A stretch of 64,000 bases of DNA from Desulfuromonadales bacterium (GTDB lineage: Bacteria; Desulfobacterota; Desulfuromonadia; Desulfuromonadales; Geopsychrobacteraceae), in assembly GCA_019429255.1 (NCBI GenBank), contig JAHYIY010000006.1, forward strand, positions 1-64,000. The letters are read 5' to 3'. The notes beneath the pieces were generated by a model, which searched no databases, had not been told where the DNA came from, and saw only the letters and a list, made by a program, of their open reading frames with translations. Below, piece by piece: positions 60,477 to 64,000 of the stretch; the first letter of the stretch is position 1; every line of letters begins with the position of its first letter. A program made the translations under genes and the position numbers.

Positions 60477-61796
60477 ATGGCGATTGAAATAGTTGTCCCG
60501 CAAGTCTCCGATGGTGTTACCTCCGGAACGGTAATTTCTCTGGCGGTGGCGGTCGGTGATGAGGTGACGGAAGATCAGACCCTGCTGGAACTTGAAACCG
60601 ATAAAGCGGTCGTGGCGATCCCGTCGCCACAGGCCGGAAAAATCAGCGAGATCCGGGTTGCGGAAGGCGACCAGGCCGAGGTCGGTGCGGTGATCATGTT
60701 GTTGGAAGCTGCCGGTAAAGAAGAAAAAACGCCTGAGGTTGATCGTGAAAATGATGAGCCGCAGAAAGACGTCGCTGCACAACCAGCAACTGCGCAGCGT
60801 CCGAAACCGTCTTCTTCCACTGATGAAGAAGAACAATCAGCCGACCAGCCCCCTCTCGATCTGACAACGCGGCGTAGCGCCGATCTGGTGGCCCCGGCGG
60901 CACCCTCGGTGCGACGCATTGCGCGCGAACTGGGGGTTGATATTTATCAGGTGCAGGGCTCCGGTCCCGGTGGGCGGGTCAGTGAAAAGGATGTGCGCGA
61001 GTTTGTCCGCACAACCATGGAGCGGGTGACTGGTGGGGTTGCGGTCAGTACCGGTGAATTCCGTGGTCTTCATGCCCAGCGCCTGCTGCCCGATTTCAGT
61101 CAATGGGGCAAAATAGAACGCAAACCCCTGTCACGGGTGCGCCAGGTGACCGCTGATGCCATGGGCTATGCCTGGTCGACTATTCCGATGGTGACCCAGT
61201 ATGACCGGGCGGCTGTGGGTGCGCTGGAATCCTATCGGCAGGAGTACAACAAGACCCATCCCGATCAAAAATTGACCATGACCGCTATCCTGCTGAAAAT
61301 CTGTGCGGTGGCGTTAAAGCGCTTTCCACAATTTAACAGCAGCCTCGACCTGGCAGCGCGCGAATTGATCTACAAAGACTATGTGCACATCGGTGTCGCG
61401 GTTGATACCCCCGGTGGCTTGCTGGTACCGGTTGTGCGTGATGCGGACAGCAAGGGGATTGTTGCTCTGGCGGCCGAGCTTAACGAACTGGCGGAAAAAA
61501 CCCGTGAGCGCAAAATCAGTCCGGTGGAGCTGGAAGGGGGCACCTTTACCATCAGTAACCTCGGCGGAATAGGAGGTAGCGCCTTTACCCCGATTGTCTA
61601 CGCACCCCAGGTGGCGATCCTCGGCGTGTCGCGTACCGAAACCCGGCCGGTCTGGAACGGTCAGGAGTTTGTACCGCAGCAGATGATGCCCTTGAGCTTG
61701 AGTTACGATCACCGGGTGATCGATGGTGCTGATGGCGCACGTTTTCTGCGCTGGATTTGCGAGGCACTGGAACAGCCGCTTAACCTGGTGATGTGA
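60477..61796 (+). CDS. aceF: Pyruvate dehydrogenase E2 (dihydrolipoamide acetyltransferase)
   Basis: A 439-residue E2 with one lipoyl domain (LELETDKAVVAIPSP, the lipoylated Lys in DKA), a charged and proline-rich linker, an E3-binding domain (VRRIARELGVDIYQVQGSGP) and the catalytic domain ending in LSYDHRVIDGADGARFL with the HxxxDG site. A single lipoyl domain is at the low end for Gram-negative E2; the E3 next door adds another. Starts 10 bp after aceE. Confidence 0.97.
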   Translation: MAIEIVVPQVSDGVTSGTVISLAVAVGDEVTEDQTLLELETDKAVVAIPSPQAGKISEIRVAEGDQAEVGAVIMLLEAAGKEEKTPEVDRENDEPQKDVAAQPATAQRPKPSSSTDEEEQSADQPPLDLTTRRSADLVAPAAPSVRRIARELGVDIYQVQGSGPGGRVSEKDVREFVRTTMERVTGGVAVSTGEFRGLHAQRLLPDFSQWGKIERKPLSRVRQVTADAMGYAWSTIPMVTQYDRAAVGALESYRQEYNKTHPDQKLTMTAILLKICAVALKRFPQFNSSLDLAARELIYKDYVHIGVAVDTPGGLLVPVVRDADSKGIVALAAELNELAEKTRERKISPVELEGGTFTISNLGGIGGSAFTPIVYAPQVAILGVSRTETRPVWNGQEFVPQQMMPLSLSYDHRVIDGADGARFLRWICEALEQPLNLVM

Positions 61797-61810
61797 GGAA
61801 ATTGTTGGTG

Positions 61811-61950
61811 GGCGGGTGTGGCATCGGGACTCCCATGCCAAGGGACGCGATTGTTCCCCGTAGGGTCGTCCATGACCGCTTGACTGTCGCCGTCCATGGC
61901 GACAGATACCCTTGGCACGGGAGCCCCGACACCACACCGAGGCAAAGTGG
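61811..61950 (-). repeat. Palindromic repeat, copy 3 (inverted), inside the PDH operon
   Basis: GTGTGGCATCGGGACTCCCA at the left and the reverse of GTGTGGTGTCGGGGCTCCCG at the right make a long imperfect inverted repeat. The interior, read on the minus strand, matches copies 1 and 2 (TGTCGCCATGGACGGCGACA, AAGCGGTCATGGA, AACAATCGCGTCCCTTG). It fills the aceF-lpd gap. Ends differ from the other copies, so it may be a related subtype. Confidence 0.75.
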
Positions 61951-61997
61951 TGGAAGATCCATTAAGCTGACATTCCTGGAAAGATAGAGAGTTTTTT

Positions 61998-63764
61998 ATG
62001 AGTATTGATGTAGTAGTGCCGCAGGTTTCGGATGGTGTGACATCGGGTACGGTAATTTCCGTGGCGGTCAGTGTTGGTGATCAGGTTGAAGCGGATCAGA
62101 CCCTGATCGAGCTGGAAACAGACAAGGCGGTGGTGGCAATTCCTTCGCCATCAGCAGGTCGTGTCCGTGATCTCAAGGTCGCGCAAGGAGATACGGTGGA
62201 GGTGGGGGCGGTAATTGCCGTGCTGGAGGAATCAGCAGCGGGCATTTCAGCAGTTAAAACTGATAAATCACAAGAGGCTGCTGCGGACGAAAAGCTTGAA
62301 GAGACTGACCGCGATGAAGCAGAAAAGCAACCATCTGGCGCGAAGCCTGCCGCACATTCAAAAGTGCCGGGCAAGGACCTGGTCGTTATCGGTGCCGGTC
62401 CCGGTGGTTACCATGCAGCTTTTAAGGCGGCGGAGTTAGGGCTCTCGGTAACCTTGATCGATCCCGAGGAAAATCCCGGCGGGGTCTGTCTGCACCGCGG
62501 CTGCATCCCTTCTAAAGCACTGTTGCATGTTGCCAAACTGATTACCGAAACACAGGAGTCAGCAGCTATCGGCATCACATTTTCCAGACCGAAGATCGAT
62601 GTCGACCGGGTCCGCGCATGGAAAAATGAAGTGGTCGAAAAGCTGACCGGTGGTCTGGGGGCAAAGGTCGAGAAGCAGAAATTGACCTATATCAGAGGGA
62701 CGGCACGATTCCAGGATGCTCACCATCTCGAAGTAACGGATATGAACGGCAAAACCAGCGAGCTTGAATTTTCTCAGGCGCTTCTGGCGACCGGGTCGCG
62801 GCCGATCATGCTCCCCGGTATTGCCGCAGGCAGTCAACGGATTATCGATTCGACCGGAGCCTTGAATCTGGTCGATGTCCCTGGTTCCCTCCTGGTGGTT
62901 GGTGGTGGTTACATCGGTCTTGAGCTTGGCAGTGCCTATGCGGCGCTGGGGAGCAAGGTCACCGTAGTGGAGATGACCGATGGTCTGCTCCCCGGTTGTG
63001 ATCGCGATCTGGTGTCCTTGTTGAAACGGCGGTTGGATAAAACGTTCGAAGAGATTCTGCTGAAAACCAAGGTTGTTGAATTGAAAGAACAGAAAAATGC
63101 GGTCGCTGTTACCCTGGAGGATAAAAAAGGGCAGTCGACTAGCCGGCGCTTCGACAAGGTCCTGATCGCCATTGGGCGTAAACCCAACACCGAACAGCTG
63201 GGTTTGGAAAAGACTCAGATTAAAAAGAATGAAAAAGGTTTTATTGACGTTGATGGTCAGCAGCGCACTGCTGAATCCCATATTTTTGCCATCGGCGATA
63301 TCGCCGGTGAACCGATGCTTGCCCATAAAGCCTATGCTGAAGCCGAGGTTGCTGCAGCGGTTGCCGCCGGTGGCATGGCAGTTTACGAGCCGCGGGCAAT
63401 TCCGGCGGTGGTATTTACCGATCCGGAAATCGCCTGGTGCGGGTTGACCGAAACGCAAGCGCGCGAGCAGAAGATCAAGGTCAAAACCGCCAAGCTGCCA
63501 TGGCGGGGAAACGGCCGTTGCCTGACCCTGGGGCGTGATGACGGGCTGACCAAGCTGATCGTTGATCCTGATACTGATCGTATTTTAGGTGTCGCTGTTG
63601 CCGGACCGGGTGCCGGCGAGCTGATCGCTGAAGGGGTGCTGGCGATGGAGATGGCGGCGCTTTCGGAAGATCTGCGCAAGACCATTCACCCTCATCCGAC
63701 CCTGTCAGAAACGCTCTATGATGCAGCGAGGATGCTGTTTAAGGGGGAATCGGCTTCCCGCTAG
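61998..63764 (+). CDS. lpd: Dihydrolipoyl dehydrogenase with N-terminal lipoyl domain
   Basis: A 588-residue E3. Residues 1-80 form a lipoyl domain very like that of aceF (SIDVVVPQVSDGVTSGTV, ELETDKAVVAIPSP). A linker follows, then the flavoprotein: LVVIGAGPGGYHAAFKA, the redox pair GGVCLHRGCIPSKALLH, VGGGYIGLELGSAYA (NAD), FAIGDIAGEPMLAHKA and the catalytic HPHPTLSETLYDAA. This matches the lipoyl-E3 fusion found in some Proteobacteria. It reoxidises dihydrolipoamide with NAD+. It is separated from aceF by repeat copy 3. Confidence 0.96.
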   Translation: MSIDVVVPQVSDGVTSGTVISVAVSVGDQVEADQTLIELETDKAVVAIPSPSAGRVRDLKVAQGDTVEVGAVIAVLEESAAGISAVKTDKSQEAAADEKLEETDRDEAEKQPSGAKPAAHSKVPGKDLVVIGAGPGGYHAAFKAAELGLSVTLIDPEENPGGVCLHRGCIPSKALLHVAKLITETQESAAIGITFSRPKIDVDRVRAWKNEVVEKLTGGLGAKVEKQKLTYIRGTARFQDAHHLEVTDMNGKTSELEFSQALLATGSRPIMLPGIAAGSQRIIDSTGALNLVDVPGSLLVVGGGYIGLELGSAYAALGSKVTVVEMTDGLLPGCDRDLVSLLKRRLDKTFEEILLKTKVVELKEQKNAVAVTLEDKKGQSTSRRFDKVLIAIGRKPNTEQLGLEKTQIKKNEKGFIDVDGQQRTAESHIFAIGDIAGEPMLAHKAYAEAEVAAAVAAGGMAVYEPRAIPAVVFTDPEIAWCGLTETQAREQKIKVKTAKLPWRGNGRCLTLGRDDGLTKLIVDPDTDRILGVAVAGPGAGELIAEGVLAMEMAALSEDLRKTIHPHPTLSETLYDAARMLFKGESASR

Positions 63765-63782
63765 CAGGCGAAATGATGGGAG

Positions 63783-64000
63783 TCAGCTTGTGAGCAGACT
63801 CAGGGTTTCCTGGGCGGCAGCTTCAAGGACCTGAGCGTGAGCCGCAAAGTCGAGAACGGTAATCCGTTCGCGGATGGTGCGGGCATTACGGGCGGCCAGA
63901 AGAAATTCTTCTTCCGTCAGGCGCAGTTCCGTCAAGGTAAATCCGGCGCCTACGCGTCGGAACAGGTCGACAAAAAACTCCGGTGAACGTACTCCGGCAA
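63783..64000 (-). CDS. Probable glycerol-1-phosphate dehydrogenase-like protein, 3' end
   Basis: The C-terminal 72 residues of a protein that continues past the window edge. The text FRRVGAGFTLTELRLTEEEF and ARTIRERITVLDFAAHAQVL resembles the end of sn-glycerol-1-phosphate dehydrogenase/iron-containing alcohol dehydrogenase-type proteins, where an IRxRxTVLD segment is common. The metal and NAD sites are outside, so this is a tentative family call. It converges on lpd with a 19-bp gap. Confidence 0.45.
   Translation of the reverse strand, partial: AGVRSPEFFVDLFRRVGAGFTLTELRLTEEEFLLAARNARTIRERITVLDFAAHAQVLEAAAQETLSLLTS

Noticed and set aside
61780-61962. Several 60-80 codon frames between aceF and lpd
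   Set aside because: All are translations of repeat copy 3.
62559-63458. 299-codon minus-strand frame
   Set aside because: Antisense to lpd; a shadow of its codon use.

Overview
The window is a dense, moderately GC-rich bacterial chromosome segment, mostly housekeeping genes with a few accessory patches. No rRNA, tRNA, prophage, insertion sequence or CRISPR array was seen. The mix suggests a deltaproteobacterium of the Desulfuromonadales type (Desulfuromonas, Pelobacter or Geobacter relatives). It has ResB/CcsA (system II) cytochrome c maturation, a small class I cytochrome c, a homodimeric AceE-type pyruvate dehydrogenase with an E3 that carries its own lipoyl domain, a PA2779/PA2778 pair, a DUF3187 protein, and short palindromic intergenic repeats. 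This assignment is inferred from gene content only.

Layout. 1-8.2 kb: a SprT-like fragment, a MazG-like/Bcp pair, an FCD-type GntR regulator, a NarX/NarL-like two-component pair, an odd thiolase, and an OmpR-type two-component pair. 8.5-20 kb: prmA-rsmE-RDD protein; a metallo-hydrolase pair on the minus strand; the dapF-HAD-nfo-dtd operon; PA2779-PA2778; an acyl-CoA ligase with YchJ. 20-29 kb: NosL facing a SafE-like membrane protein, an MscS channel, a parvulin, the ACT-def-panE operon, ccsA-resB, a DUF151 protein, then decayed genes (sugE, a HAD phosphatase) and DUF3187. 29-41.7 kb: a radical SAM protein with a long unassigned N-terminus, ssb, then a same-strand series of an endonuclease/phosphatase-fold protein, a VTT membrane protein, a six-hairpin glycosidase-like protein, a GT4 glycosyltransferase, an alkaline-phosphatase-superfamily enzyme and a polytopic membrane protein resembling presenilin. 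An alpha-glucan phosphorylase follows on the other strand. 41.8-57 kb: a chelatase gene apparently expressed by -1 frameshifting, glpK, a methyltransferase, coaE, an esterase, an IclR regulator, truD-trmB, a cytochrome c, an aminotransferase, DAHP synthase, priA and mltA. 57-64 kb: a Nudix hydrolase, aceE-aceF-lpd, and the 3' end of a probable glycerol-1-phosphate dehydrogenase.

Most interesting points. (1) The 287-residue membrane protein at 38665-39528 carries, in the right order and spacing, an aspartate-proline helix motif, a GxSD motif and a PALP motif, as in GxGD intramembrane aspartyl proteases. It ends a gene series that looks devoted to an envelope glycolipid or glycan. (2) The AAA and von Willebrand A halves of a ChlI/ChlD-type chelatase are joined across a run of nine A, a credible programmed -1 frameshift that would give both small and medium subunits from one gene. 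(3) A thiolase has lost its nucleophilic cysteine, and a CcsA protein has a degenerate WWD haem motif. (4) A roughly 150-bp palindromic repeat occurs three times, once inside the pyruvate dehydrogenase operon.

Coordinates give the preferred start where the longest open frame begins too early. Functions rest on recognised motifs and family resemblance by eye; no database search was run.
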